64,000 nucleotides of DNA, taken from assembly GCA_008501735.1 (NCBI GenBank), contig QQUF01000048.1:1-64000 (forward strand), in the 5' to 3' direction. Positions within the stretch are counted from its first letter, which is position 1; every line of letters starts with the position of its first letter. The stretch comes from Calditrichota bacterium (GTDB lineage: Bacteria; CLD3). Of the stretch, positions 44,328 to 53,968 are shown piece by piece. The notes beneath the pieces were generated by a model. That model saw only the letters and a program-made list of their open reading frames with translations, searched no databases and was not told the origin of the DNA. Made by a program: the position numbers and the translations under genes.

Positions 44328-46970
44328 TTAGTCGTTCCAACGAACCCAAGATTTTGTAGTCCAATTGTCAGAGCCAATTGCACCTTGATGAGTTGCAGAA
44401 GAGTCAAAGAAACCATCATTTGGAGGAGTTGCTCCTGTTAAAGCAGGAGAGCTTTCTTGTAAACTAAAATCGTTTATTGAAGCGTCTGTGAACATTGGGT
44501 CTTGAACAGCATTGTTGTTAGCTCCTGCTAAGAATCTTGTTTCATCAGTCGCATCGTTAAAACCATTGAATTCGCTTGGAGTTGAAGAATCAAGATTGTT
44601 TCCAAAGGCAGTGAAGTTTTGGAGTTCCAAAGCACCACTGTCAAAGTTTGCAGAAGTAATATCGCCACTTCCACTTTCAAGTTTCCAGTTAATACCTGCA
44701 AAATTTGAAACGATGAAGTTGTGAAGTTTTCCAGAGAAGTCTTCTCTTAGTCTCATTCCGTAATTTTTGTCAGAAGCATCTTTTCCTGTTCCAAAACCGT
44801 AAAGAGTTGCGTTGTAAATTGTTGGGTTAGAAGCATCTCCTTCACCAAGAACTTTTCTTCCGTCAGACTCAAAACCGTTGTCTGCTCCAGGAGCTTGAAC
44901 AGCTAACCAAAATTGGTTTTTACCATTCCAACCTTCGTCCATATCAAAACTGTCATCGTCGTTGTACGCAGAGATTAAGTATTTTGTATTTACGCTTCCA
45001 CCGAAGAACTCAAAACCATCGTCAGTACATTTGTAAACTTGAATGTGGTCAAGGTTTGTTTCGCTTCCAACAGAGTAAAGAGAAAGTCCGTTGATTTCAG
45101 AGTCAGGAGCAATTCCAAATCCACAATATTCGATTCTCACGTAACTCAAACTTCCACTGTTATCAGATGAATTGCTTCCACCGTATTTTACAACTTCAGG
45201 AAGACCTTCAACATCACCTTCTCCGCCAGGAATATTATTTGGAGCTTCTCCAACTAAAATTACTCCTCCCCAATCTCCTGCTTCTTTTGTTCCTTTTGCA
45301 GAAGTTAAAACGATTGGTTCAGTTTCAGTTCCTTCGGCTACTAATTTTCCACTTGGTCTCGCAGAAGAGAAGTTAGTTGCATCAGCTTTTAAAGTGATGA
45401 TTGCACCAACTTTTTCGCTGTTTCCGTCGTGGTAAGTGAAAGCAATGTTAGAACCTTTTTCAATTGTCAAAGTGATTCCAGGAAGAACGTAATATTTTCC
45501 AGTAAGAGTTTGGTTGCCGCTCCAAGTTGTGTTTTGGCTGATGACAGTTCCGATTGATTGAAGACCTTCGTAAGCTTCAGGGACTTCATTTGGCAATTCA
45601 CCAAGAGAGTCGTCCCAACGAACCCAAGGCTCAGAAGCCCAATTTGTTGTTCCAAAAGCTCCTCTGTAAGTTGCAGAAGCATCGAAGAATCCGTCGTTTG
45701 GTGGAGTTGCTGCATTTTCTAAAGCAGGTGAAGCATTTTGAAGTGCAAAGTTAAAGTTAGAAGCATTTTGGAAAAGTGGACTTGCGTAGTGATTGTTTTG
45801 AGTAGTAGCTAAGAATCTTGTTTCATCGTCAGCAGAGCCAAAACCACTGAGTTCACTTGGAGTATCAGCGTCAAGGTTATTTCCCCAAAAAACTGTGTTT
45901 GCAAGGTGTAAGTTTCCATTGTCAAAGTTAGCAGAAGTAACGTCTCCATCATTGCTTTCGAGTTTCCAATTTATTCCTGCAAAATTTGAAATTACAAAAT
46001 TGTGTAACATTCCTTGAAAGTCTTCTCTTAGTCTCATTCCGTAATTTTTGTCAGAAGCATCTTTTCCTGTTCCAAAACCGTAAAGAGTTGCGTTGTAAAT
46101 TGTTGGGTTAGAAGCATCTCCTTCACCAAGAACTTTTCTTCCGTCAGACTCAAAACCGTTGTCTGCTCCAGGAGCTTGAACAGCTAACCAAAATTGGTTT
46201 TTACCGTTCCAACCTTCGTCCATATCAAAACTGTCATCGTCGTTGTAAGCAGAAACCAGATATTTTGTGTTTACACTTCCTCCGAAGAACTCAAAACCAT
46301 CGTCAGTACATTTATAAACTTGAATGTGGTCGAGATTAGTTTCACTTCCAACAGAGTAAAGAGAAAGTCCGTTGATTTCAGAGTCAGGAGCAATTCCAAA
46401 CCCACAATATTCGATTCTTACGTAACTCAAACTTCCACTGTTATCAGTTGAATTTGTTCCACCGTATTTTATTGAAGTGTCAAAACCTTCGACATCGCCT
46501 TCGCCACCAGGAATATTGTTTGGAGCTTCTCCAATTAAAATAATTCCGCCCCAATCTCCAGCTTCTTTTGTTCCTTTTGCAGAAGTGAAAATGATTGGCT
46601 CATTTGAAGTTCCAACAGCGACTAATTTTCCACTTGGTTGAGGAGTGTCGTAGTTAGTTGCATCAGCTCTTAAAGTGATGATTGCACCGACTTTTGTGTT
46701 GTCGTTGTTGTGATAAGTGAAAGAGATTGTTGAACCTTTTTCGATTGTCAAAGTAACTCCTGGCATTACGTAATATTTTCCAGTGAGAGTTTGATTTCCA
46801 CTCCAAGTTGTGTCGGAAGTGATAAAAGTTCCGATTAAGTTTCCGTAAGCCGCAGGAATGTCAGGTGTTCCAGTAATTATTTTATCATCATAATCGTCAT
46901 CACCACAACTCATTACAAAAAGTGATGAAGCAATAATCAAAGCAGTTAAAATGTTATGCCAAATTCGCAT
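44328..46970 (-). CDS. Surface lipoprotein with two tandem ~427-residue repeats
   Basis: ATG 46970 (MRIWHNILTALI) chosen: GGAG eight bases upstream and an immediate lipobox (SLFVMSC, Cys22); a 19-residue longer frame has no signal. About 880 residues. Two copies of one module follow, each with WSGNQTLTGKYYV.PG.TLTIEKG, GTKEAGDWGG.IL.GEAPNN, SLSYVRIEYCGFGI and DDGFEFFGGSVNTKYL. The pattern suggests a right-handed beta-helix. From memory, similar proteins of unknown function are often encoded next to TonB-dependent receptors in Bacteroidota, as here. Likely a surface partner of the receptor encoded upstream. Confidence 0.85.
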   Translation of the reverse strand: MRIWHNILTALIIASSLFVMSCGDDDYDDKIITGTPDIPAAYGNLIGTFITSDTTWSGNQTLTGKYYVMPGVTLTIEKGSTISFTYHNNDNTKVGAIITLRADATNYDTPQPSGKLVAVGTSNEPIIFTSAKGTKEAGDWGGIILIGEAPNNIPGGEGDVEGFDTSIKYGGTNSTDNSGSLSYVRIEYCGFGIAPDSEINGLSLYSVGSETNLDHIQVYKCTDDGFEFFGGSVNTKYLVSAYNDDDSFDMDEGWNGKNQFWLAVQAPGADNGFESDGRKVLGEGDASNPTIYNATLYGFGTGKDASDKNYGMRLREDFQGMLHNFVISNFAGINWKLESNDGDVTSANFDNGNLHLANTVFWGNNLDADTPSELSGFGSADDETRFLATTQNNHYASPLFQNASNFNFALQNASPALENAATPPNDGFFDASATYRGAFGTTNWASEPWVRWDDSLGELPNEVPEAYEGLQSIGTVISQNTTWSGNQTLTGKYYVLPGITLTIEKGSNIAFTYHDGNSEKVGAIITLKADATNFSSARPSGKLVAEGTETEPIVLTSAKGTKEAGDWGGVILVGEAPNNIPGGEGDVEGLPEVVKYGGSNSSDNSGSLSYVRIEYCGFGIAPDSEINGLSLYSVGSETNLDHIQVYKCTDDGFEFFGGSVNTKYLISAYNDDDSFDMDEGWNGKNQFWLAVQAPGADNGFESDGRKVLGEGDASNPTIYNATLYGFGTGKDASDKNYGMRLREDFSGKLHNFIVSNFAGINWKLESGSGDITSANFDSGALELQNFTAFGNNLDSSTPSEFNGFNDATDETRFLAGANNNAVQDPMFTDASINDFSLQESSPALTGATPPNDGFFDSSATHQGAIGSDNWTTKSWVRWND
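44738..44924 (-). repeat. Identical 187-bp segment, copy 2 of intragenic duplication
   Basis: These 187 bases equal 46019-46205 without a mismatch, offset 1281 bases (427 codons, the repeat unit). Flanking parts of the two modules differ at many sites. Confidence 0.9.
46019..46205 (-). repeat. Identical 187-bp segment, copy 1 of intragenic duplication
   Basis: Partner of 44738-44924, compared base by base. Encodes the QAPGADNGFESDGRKV to NYGMRLRED block of the module. Confidence 0.9.
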
Positions 46971-47137
46971 AAAGTTTCTCCAAAATTTTAGTTTAAAATT
47001 TATTAAGTAATTCAATTTTGTGTGCAAAGTTATGCAAGGTAGGTTAGGTAAAAATTAGTAAGATGTAATCTTATGTTTATAAAATGATTGGAGTTTCGTT
47101 TGTAAATTGTTATAAAGTTGTAAAGCATTTTTTCACT

Positions 47138-47172
47138 AAAAAAATAGCCCTCAACACAATTTGCTGAGAGCC
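47138..47172 (-). terminator. Terminator of TonB-dependent receptor gene
   Basis: Minus-strand stem ggctctcagc / gttgagggct (some G-U pairs, loop aaattgt) followed by ATTTTTTT. It lies 28 bases past the stop and separates the receptor from the lipoprotein gene. Confidence 0.75.
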
Positions 47173-47200
47173 ATTTCTTAAAGGGCGTGAACGAATTTAT

Positions 47201-49876
47201 TTATAAAGAATAAGTTATACCGACAGAGAATGTTGTTCCAAGATTGTACTTGTTTGTAACGATTCCTGCTTGTTTGTAAACAACATCGTCGTCTAAAAGA
47301 TTCGATGCGGAAAACTTAAATCTATAATTGCTAAGTTTGTAAGTAAGCGAAGCGTCTAATTTGTTAAAAGGCATTTCGTATTCATCGGCTGCTTGTTGAC
47401 GGCTTCCAACTCCTGCGATTCTTTTCCCAAATCTGTTAAAAGCGACATTCAATTCTGTATTCAATTTGCTGAAAAAGTAGGAAGCGTTTACGTTTACAGT
47501 GTAAGGAGATTGCCCAAACATTGGACGTTTTTGTTCTGCTTGTGCAGGAGCTTCGCCTTCGTAATCAATTTCCGAATCAATTAACGACAAGTTTGCAGTT
47601 ACTTTCAAATTCTCAAAAAACTCTTTTCTTGCTTCAAATTCCAAACCGTACAAATCTGATCTTGGAACGTTGTTATAAAAAACTTCTGGATTCTGACTAC
47701 TTCTGTGGAAAATCTCAATTGGATTTTTGAACCTTTTGTAGAATCCACTTACTGCGATAATTTCTCCGGCATTCGGATAAAATTCCCAACGTAAATCGTA
47801 GTTGTAAATTTTTGTTCTTTTGAGTTCAGGATTCCCGAAAATTGTTCTTGAACCGATGAAGTCTGTAAAGAAGAATTCTGAAAGTTCTCTAAACTCTGGT
47901 CTTGCAAGCGTAATCGAAGCAGCACTTCTCAAATTCATTTTTTTACTGAGTTTATAAGTTGCGTTTGCTGTTGGTAAAATGTCAGTTGTGTGAAGTGCCG
48001 ATTTTTTGTTCAAGCTTTGGTCAGAATCTTCAACTCTTGCTCCAAGAATTAAACTTAAGTTTTCTGAAACTGCAAAGTCTGTCGAGACAAATCCGGCAAA
48101 AAGAACTTGGTCAGCGTCATAAGAGTCAGAAGTTTGTGAACTTTCATAAAATCTCAAACCACCTTCGTCAGAAACTAATTCTGGATTAAGAGCAACTTCT
48201 GGAAGCTCACTTCTTTCAGTTGTGTAATTTGAGTTTTTATCGTAAATGAATCTTCGAGCTGTAAATTCTCTGTCTTTGTAAAAAGACAAACCACCTGTTT
48301 TAATTTTTAAATTTGAAGTTGGTTTGAATTCCCAAGTTGATTTGAAGTTGTAATTTTTATCGTCTTGTTCTAAAAAAAAGTGTGAATTTCCGCGAAGGCT
48401 TAAAACAATGTCAAATGCCTCTTTTGATTCGTTGTAAGCGTAATGCGTGTTTCTTGTGTCAGGTTCGTAACGTCTTGCTTTTGCGTAAGAACCTTCAAAG
48501 TTGAATTTTGATTCCATAAAGTTTTTAGCAAAAGTTTCGTAAACTGCGTTTGTTGAGTAAACATTTCTTTGAGTAAATTTTAAAACGGTTTGCTTGTAGT
48601 CACCATCAGAGTTGTAGTAGTAACCTTGAAGTTGTGTTGTTTGGTCTTCGGATTTGTTTGTATAAACATTTTTGATTCCAATTTTTGAAGTTGGAGTCGG
48701 TTTCATAAAAACATTAAACATCACGTTTGTTGAGGTGTTGGTATTTCCTCTACTTACTTTGTAATCGGAAGAAACAGAACTTGGTTGAAATAAATTTCGG
48801 TAATCTTCATCACGTGAGCTATTTGAGTAACCGTAATTTATAGAAGCAATTAAACCGACTGGAGTTTCATTCATCAAAAATTGATTTCCATAAGAAACAG
48901 AGTAACTTTGACCGATTAAAGCAGTTGAAGTTTCTGGAGTCCAAACGTTTTGAAAATCACTTGCCACTTCAGAGGATTTGGTACTGTTTTCACTTGTTCC
49001 TGTTTCGGTAACACGAATTCCGTCAACCGATGAAGGTAAATCTCTTTCGCCACTGTCGTAACCGAGAAAGTCTGTTTTTCCACCGTCGTAAGTCAAAAAA
49101 CTGTTAAAAGTTGATTGTGTGTTGTAGTTCGTTGACATTCCAACACTAAGAGTTTTTGAATCGGGAAAGTCTTTTGTTTCAATTTGGACAGAACCACCTG
49201 AAAACTCTCCGGGCTGGTCAGCAGTGTAAGTTTTTTGAACAACAATGTTGTCAACCAAGTTTGCTGAAAAAACGTCAAGGGGAGCTTCTTTTTTGTCGGG
49301 ATTTGTGGAAGGAAGTTCTGCACCGTTAAGTTGAACATTGGAATAACGGTTTCCGAGTCCGCGAACAAAAACATCTTTTCCACCGACAACAGAAACTCCT
49401 GTTACTCTTTTCAAAGCACTTCCAACGTTGCTGTCTGCATTTTTTGTCATTTGTTGTGAACTCAAACCGTCGAAAATTTTGTTCGAGTTTCTTTGGGCAA
49501 TCAAAAGCCCGTTTTCAGAATTCTTTAAGATTTTCGCTTCAACAACAACTTCGTCAAGAAGCACTTCGTCCGAATGACAAGTAACATTTAGGTGAGTTGT
49601 TTCGCCTGATTTGATTTTTACATTTTTGATAGTTTTTGATTGGTAAGAGATGTAAGAAACTACAACGTTGTAAGTTCCTTCATCAACTAAAAGAAAGTAA
49701 TTTCCATCAATGTCAGCGGAAGTTCCGAGAGCCGAACCTTCAACTACTAAACTTGCACCAATTAACGGTTCACCATTTTTCTCGTCAACAATTTGACCTG
49801 CTAATTTCCCTTTTCTTTGAGCAAAAGCATTCGCCACAAAAGAAAGAAGAAGTAATGTTAATAAAATTTTTTTCAT
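47201..49876 (-). CDS. TonB-dependent outer-membrane receptor
   Basis: 891 residues. Signal peptide (ILLTLLLLSFVANAFAQ), carboxypeptidase-regulatory-like beta domain (about 22-105: AGQIVDEKNGEPLIGASLVV, GTSADIDGNYFLLV), plug domain (QMTKNADSNVGSALKRVTGV, DVFVRGLGNRYSNVQLNGAE) and a 22-strand-type barrel ending in the aromatic-terminated strand TTFSVGITYSL. Imports a large or scarce ligand using TonB; substrate not readable. No SusD-like partner is present; the duplicated lipoprotein downstream is the probable partner. A TonB-like gene lies at 33315-34376 but is not adjacent. Confidence 0.93.
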   Translation of the reverse strand: MKKILLTLLLLSFVANAFAQRKGKLAGQIVDEKNGEPLIGASLVVEGSALGTSADIDGNYFLLVDEGTYNVVVSYISYQSKTIKNVKIKSGETTHLNVTCHSDEVLLDEVVVEAKILKNSENGLLIAQRNSNKIFDGLSSQQMTKNADSNVGSALKRVTGVSVVGGKDVFVRGLGNRYSNVQLNGAELPSTNPDKKEAPLDVFSANLVDNIVVQKTYTADQPGEFSGGSVQIETKDFPDSKTLSVGMSTNYNTQSTFNSFLTYDGGKTDFLGYDSGERDLPSSVDGIRVTETGTSENSTKSSEVASDFQNVWTPETSTALIGQSYSVSYGNQFLMNETPVGLIASINYGYSNSSRDEDYRNLFQPSSVSSDYKVSRGNTNTSTNVMFNVFMKPTPTSKIGIKNVYTNKSEDQTTQLQGYYYNSDGDYKQTVLKFTQRNVYSTNAVYETFAKNFMESKFNFEGSYAKARRYEPDTRNTHYAYNESKEAFDIVLSLRGNSHFFLEQDDKNYNFKSTWEFKPTSNLKIKTGGLSFYKDREFTARRFIYDKNSNYTTERSELPEVALNPELVSDEGGLRFYESSQTSDSYDADQVLFAGFVSTDFAVSENLSLILGARVEDSDQSLNKKSALHTTDILPTANATYKLSKKMNLRSAASITLARPEFRELSEFFFTDFIGSRTIFGNPELKRTKIYNYDLRWEFYPNAGEIIAVSGFYKRFKNPIEIFHRSSQNPEVFYNNVPRSDLYGLEFEARKEFFENLKVTANLSLIDSEIDYEGEAPAQAEQKRPMFGQSPYTVNVNASYFFSKLNTELNVAFNRFGKRIAGVGSRQQAADEYEMPFNKLDASLTYKLSNYRFKFSASNLLDDDVVYKQAGIVTNKYNLGTTFSVGITYSL

Positions 49877-50041
49877 TTCACGCCTTGTTGTTTAAAAGTC
49901 CTTGTTTTAAAACTTTAGGCTCGAAAGAAAAGGAAAGTTTATTACTAAATTATGAAACTTAGATTTTCAAATGATTATGTTTTTATTGGTTTTTTGTATT
50001 GAATAGGTCAATAAATTGTTAATTCGTCAAAGTTAATACAA

Positions 50042-52708
50042 CTACCTAACTATAACAAATTTATCGATTCTTTCAGAACTTTCAGTGTAGATTTTGTAAA
50101 TATAAATTCCTGCACTAATTTCATTTTCTTCACTATTTTTCAAGTTCCATTCGACAATGTGATTTGAACTTTGGTTTCGTAAAGTCGCCACTTTTTCGCC
50201 ACTCAAAGTAAAAATTTGGATTTTCGCTTCATCTGGAACGTTGTAGAAAAATAAATTCTTACTTCCACTTTTAGTTTCCTTTTCGTGACTTCCCAAGTAA
50301 GGGTTCGGAACAACAAAGACATCTTCTGCTGCATCAAAAACAAAAGTGTCAAGTTCTGTAATCTCTTCGGTTGTTGAGATTTTCTTTGCAAATTCTCGTG
50401 GGCTTTCCAAGATTTTAATTTCATCTCCTTCAACTAAAATTCCATCTCCGTTATCTCCGTTGTCGAAAGCTGTTACGACGTAATCGTATTCTGTTTCAAA
50501 TTCTAAATTTGTGTCTTCAAATTTGTAGGCAAAACCAAAGTTCTCACTTACTGAGTCTTGAGCAACTTGGACATTCCCTTCTGAGTCCAAAGGCTCAAGC
50601 AAAAATTCACCGATTCCATTGAAGTCAACAAAGTCTTTTGGCATTCCAAGGTCGAAGTTTACTCCGTTGTTTTTGAGGTCGAACTGTTTGAGCAGAACAA
50701 AATTTTCTGTGCCTTTTTTCCTTCGTAAAACTCGGTAGCCTTCAAAGTCTTCTCTTGCATTTTTTCCCGAGTTAAGTTCAGAAGGAACATTTGGCAAAAA
50801 TTTATCGAAAGTTCTTTTCTCAGAAAGATTGTCCCAAAAGATTTCAGTTTTATTTTCATCTTTGCTGACTACTCTAAAAGCAGGAGAAATCGGAGCAGTT
50901 GCACCTTTTAAACCACTTTCGTAAAAGAGTTCGGCTTTTCTTCCATTTTCAACCAATCCTTCGTGAGACATTGCATTGATGTAAGAAATTGCAACTTTTG
51001 TTGTTTGGCCTGGAAGAAGGTCTTGCAAAGGACCGAAAGAAAGAAGTGTTGTCCAATCTCCTAATTCATATTTATCGTTTTCGTGAATTCCGCTTGTCAT
51101 TGCTTGGTATTTCTCAGCATTGTTTGTAGGAATGGTTGGAGAATTTGTCTGATAATTTTTGTAAGTAAAAGTTAAATTTTCTGAGTTTGGGTAAATTGCT
51201 TTACAACCAAAAAATGGAATTTTTTCATTTCCAAAAAATACTTCTCCTGTTGCGATTGCCATATTTTCATGTTCACTAAAATAAGTTATATCATTTTCAC
51301 TGCACGCAAGTCCTCCTTCAAGGATAAAGCAAACATCAAAATCAATAAAATATCCAAAGTGAGTATTTCTAATAATTTCTGTTCCAACATTTTTGATTTC
51401 GAATTCTAAAATGAAAAACTCTTCCGCAAAACTTTCTTCTGAAACAATGATTTTTTCCGTTACCAAAACTCCCATTGGAGTGTAACCATCTGAATCTGAA
51501 TTGAAAACTTCACTTTCGATTGTGTCAACAACTCCAATGAAAAACTCATTCGTAGTTAAAGCACTTCGGTCTTCATCAATTCTTCCGTCGTTATCGTCGT
51601 CAAAGCAAAGAGGTTCTTTTGGCATTTCATAAATTTTCACACCATTTTCAGTATAAAATTCTTGAGTTCTTCTAAACTCGCTAATTTTTGTGTGGTAATC
51701 GAAAATTTCTTCTTTTGAACAGGGAAGTAAATCTCCATCAAAGTCTGGGTCATTTTCGTCAAAAAGCCCATCAAAATCATCGTCAATTAAATTATTTGCT
51801 TTGTCGTGTGGAGGGTCTTCGTCAATTTTGGGTTCAGGGTCGTAATCGAAAATCAAATCTCCATTTGCGTCGCTTGGAAAATGGATTAATTCTAAGCCTG
51901 TTAAAACTTCCCTATGCCAAAAGCCATTTGGTTTTATCCAACCTTCAATATCAAACCTATCTTTGCATTCATCGTAAGTTGCCACAAGTTCTCGTAAATC
52001 TTTTAGTTCCGAAAGTAAAATTTCATCAACGAAAGAACCGTCTTCCAAAGACAAACAACCAACATCTTCATCAATTTTTCCGTCTCCGTCATTATCTTTT
52101 CCGTCCCAGAGTTCTTCATCAATTCTTCCGTCTCTGTCATCGTCAAGTGAAAGAACTCCGTCAAAATCAGCGGAAGGAATTCCATCTTTGTTCCAGTCGG
52201 AATCTAAATTCCAATCTCCATCATCGTCAAAATATTTTGGAGTATTTTTGCTAGAACTGTAAGTCCAAGAAGCAATCCTTCCGAATTCAGCAGTTTGGTC
52301 ATCTACGTCAACTGTTGTTGAAACAATTTTTTCTCCATTAACCATTCCTCCAACCCAAAAACCTGCTGAAAAAACAGACATTAGATTTTCAGGAATTTCA
52401 GGATTTTTATAACTAACAGGAAATAATCTATACTCTTCTAAAAAATAGAAAGTAGTATCAATTCCGGGGAAATGAAGTATTTTCCCTTTCTCAAAATCGT
52501 ACCTGTCATCTCTGAAAAAGCTCATTTTTCCATCATTATCAAAAAAATAGGTTTGTTTCGTTCCGAATGTAAAAGCTAAATCTTGCCCAACATTAAACTT
52601 CGTACCTGAAATCTCAGGATTTTTGTTCTTTGAGTTTTGTGCATTACCTTGCTCCAAAAGTAAAGTTACACAAAACAAAAGAATCCCTTTTAGAAATTTT
52701 GTTTTCAC
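50042..52708 (-). CDS. T9SS-exported protein with Asp-rich calcium-type repeats
   Basis: 888 residues. Signal peptide (GILLFCVTLLLEQGNAQ). From about 155 to 375 there are many DxDxDGxxDE units (DDDRDGRIDEELW, GKDNDGDGKIDEDVG, DDDNDGRIDEDRS), the calcium-binding loops seen in thrombospondin type 3 and EF-hand-like surface proteins. A large beta region and an Fn3-like segment (about 590-760, ENFVLLKQFD...YDYVVTAFDNG) follow. The C-terminus is a T9SS type A-like sorting domain of the VVPNPY subtype (IQIFTLSGEKVATL, EISAGIYIYKI, KFVIVR). Probably a calcium-stabilised extracellular structural protein. Confidence 0.85.
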   Translation of the reverse strand: MKTKFLKGILLFCVTLLLEQGNAQNSKNKNPEISGTKFNVGQDLAFTFGTKQTYFFDNDGKMSFFRDDRYDFEKGKILHFPGIDTTFYFLEEYRLFPVSYKNPEIPENLMSVFSAGFWVGGMVNGEKIVSTTVDVDDQTAEFGRIASWTYSSSKNTPKYFDDDGDWNLDSDWNKDGIPSADFDGVLSLDDDRDGRIDEELWDGKDNDGDGKIDEDVGCLSLEDGSFVDEILLSELKDLRELVATYDECKDRFDIEGWIKPNGFWHREVLTGLELIHFPSDANGDLIFDYDPEPKIDEDPPHDKANNLIDDDFDGLFDENDPDFDGDLLPCSKEEIFDYHTKISEFRRTQEFYTENGVKIYEMPKEPLCFDDDNDGRIDEDRSALTTNEFFIGVVDTIESEVFNSDSDGYTPMGVLVTEKIIVSEESFAEEFFILEFEIKNVGTEIIRNTHFGYFIDFDVCFILEGGLACSENDITYFSEHENMAIATGEVFFGNEKIPFFGCKAIYPNSENLTFTYKNYQTNSPTIPTNNAEKYQAMTSGIHENDKYELGDWTTLLSFGPLQDLLPGQTTKVAISYINAMSHEGLVENGRKAELFYESGLKGATAPISPAFRVVSKDENKTEIFWDNLSEKRTFDKFLPNVPSELNSGKNAREDFEGYRVLRRKKGTENFVLLKQFDLKNNGVNFDLGMPKDFVDFNGIGEFLLEPLDSEGNVQVAQDSVSENFGFAYKFEDTNLEFETEYDYVVTAFDNGDNGDGILVEGDEIKILESPREFAKKISTTEEITELDTFVFDAAEDVFVVPNPYLGSHEKETKSGSKNLFFYNVPDEAKIQIFTLSGEKVATLRNQSSNHIVEWNLKNSEENEISAGIYIYKIYTESSERIDKFVIVR

Positions 52709-52975
52709 TTTAATCCTCCGTGTCCGTGTTGTTTCCTTAAAAACATTTCAATTTTCGTGCCGAATGATTTTTCTACTCAAAAGCTTCTTTAAAACGGACT
52801 TTAAAATTTCACTTTCCCAAAAGGTAACAGGTTTTTCGGTCAAGTAACAAAGTTGCTTTTGAAGAATTTACCTGAAAAGTTAATTTGGAAACAATTTCTT
52901 AAATCTTGTTTTTCCACCAAAAATTTTTAACTTTTACAACTTTATTTTTCCCCACAAAATTACAGGACCGTTTTT

Positions 52976-53968
52976 GTGAACGCTTTTACCAAAAATATTT
53001 TGATTTTCTTAGTTGGTGTCGTTGCTCTTTTAGTGATTGAAAACTTTTCGGGTGCGATTAATCCGTACTACTTTTCAATTCTAATTTACATCGGAATCAA
53101 CATTTCTCTTGCTGTAAGTTTGAATTTAATTAATGGCTTCACAGGACAATTTTCACTTGGTCACGCAGGTTTTATGGCGATTGGAGCTTACTCTTCGGCT
53201 GTCGTAACTCACTACTTTGGAAGCGAGTTAGTCGCAATCTTTGGAAATGGAATCTTTGGTAATTCGGCGATTTTGGTAATTTCTTTGACTTTTGGTGGTT
53301 TGTGTGCGGCACTTTCAGGACTCATCGTTGGAATTCCGAGTTTGAGATTAAAAGGGGATTACCTTGCGATTGTTACTTTGGGATTTGGGGAAATTATTCG
53401 CGTTGTGATTTTGAATCTTGACGTGGTCGGTGGAGCAAGAGGTTTTTCTGCAACAAGTGAATCAATCCCAAAACTTACCAATTTTTTCTGGACTTTCTTT
53501 TTTGCTTTTACAGTAATTCTTTTTGTGAACAACCTTGTGAAGTCAACTTACGGAAGAGCCTTTATCGCAGTTCACGATGATGAAATCGCTTCAGAAGCAA
53601 TGGGAATTAACACAACTCGTTACAAAGTAATTGCTTTCATTGCAGGAGCTTTTTTCGGAGGAATTGCTGGTGGGCTTTTCTCACAATTTTTGCCTTCGAT
53701 TTACCCTCAAAGCTTCACTTTCCTCAAATCAATCGAAATTGTTGTAATGGTAATTCTCGGTGGAATGGGAAGTATTGTTGGTTCTGTAATTGCTGCAATA
53801 ATTTTAACAATTTTACCCGAACTTCTGCGAGGATTTTCTGAGTACCGAATGATAATTTATGCACTTTTGATAATTGTAATGATGCTCACACGACCAACAG
53901 GACTTTTCGGCGGTGGTGAACTTGACAAACTTTTAGCAAAATTCAGGAGGAAAGAAAAACTTGGCTAA
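52976..53968 (+). CDS. livM: Branched-chain amino-acid ABC transporter permease
   Basis: 330 residues from GTG 52976, supported by AGGA nine bases upstream. About nine membrane segments with the LivM landmarks SLNLINGFTGQFSLGHAGFMAIGAY (start of the conserved core) and GIPSLRLKGDYLAIVTLGFGEIIR. It forms the inner-membrane channel with LivH, powered by LivG/LivF. The ATPase LivG is encoded with an 8-base overlap downstream. LivH, LivF and the binding protein LivK are not in the window. Confidence 0.93.
   Translation: MNAFTKNILIFLVGVVALLVIENFSGAINPYYFSILIYIGINISLAVSLNLINGFTGQFSLGHAGFMAIGAYSSAVVTHYFGSELVAIFGNGIFGNSAILVISLTFGGLCAALSGLIVGIPSLRLKGDYLAIVTLGFGEIIRVVILNLDVVGGARGFSATSESIPKLTNFFWTFFFAFTVILFVNNLVKSTYGRAFIAVHDDEIASEAMGINTTRYKVIAFIAGAFFGGIAGGLFSQFLPSIYPQSFTFLKSIEIVVMVILGGMGSIVGSVIAAIILTILPELLRGFSEYRMIIYALLIIVMMLTRPTGLFGGGELDKLLAKFRRKEKLG

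Noticed and set aside
44328-46970. CRISPR-like or tandem repeat array
   Set aside because: The repetition is two large coding modules, not short spaced repeats. No CRISPR-type array exists in the window.
51688-52254. A 188-codon open frame on the plus strand
   Set aside because: It lies opposite the Asp-rich repeat region of the T9SS protein; GAT-rich repeats create long antisense frames. The product is a Leu/His/Arg-rich repeat of no family, without a ribosome site.
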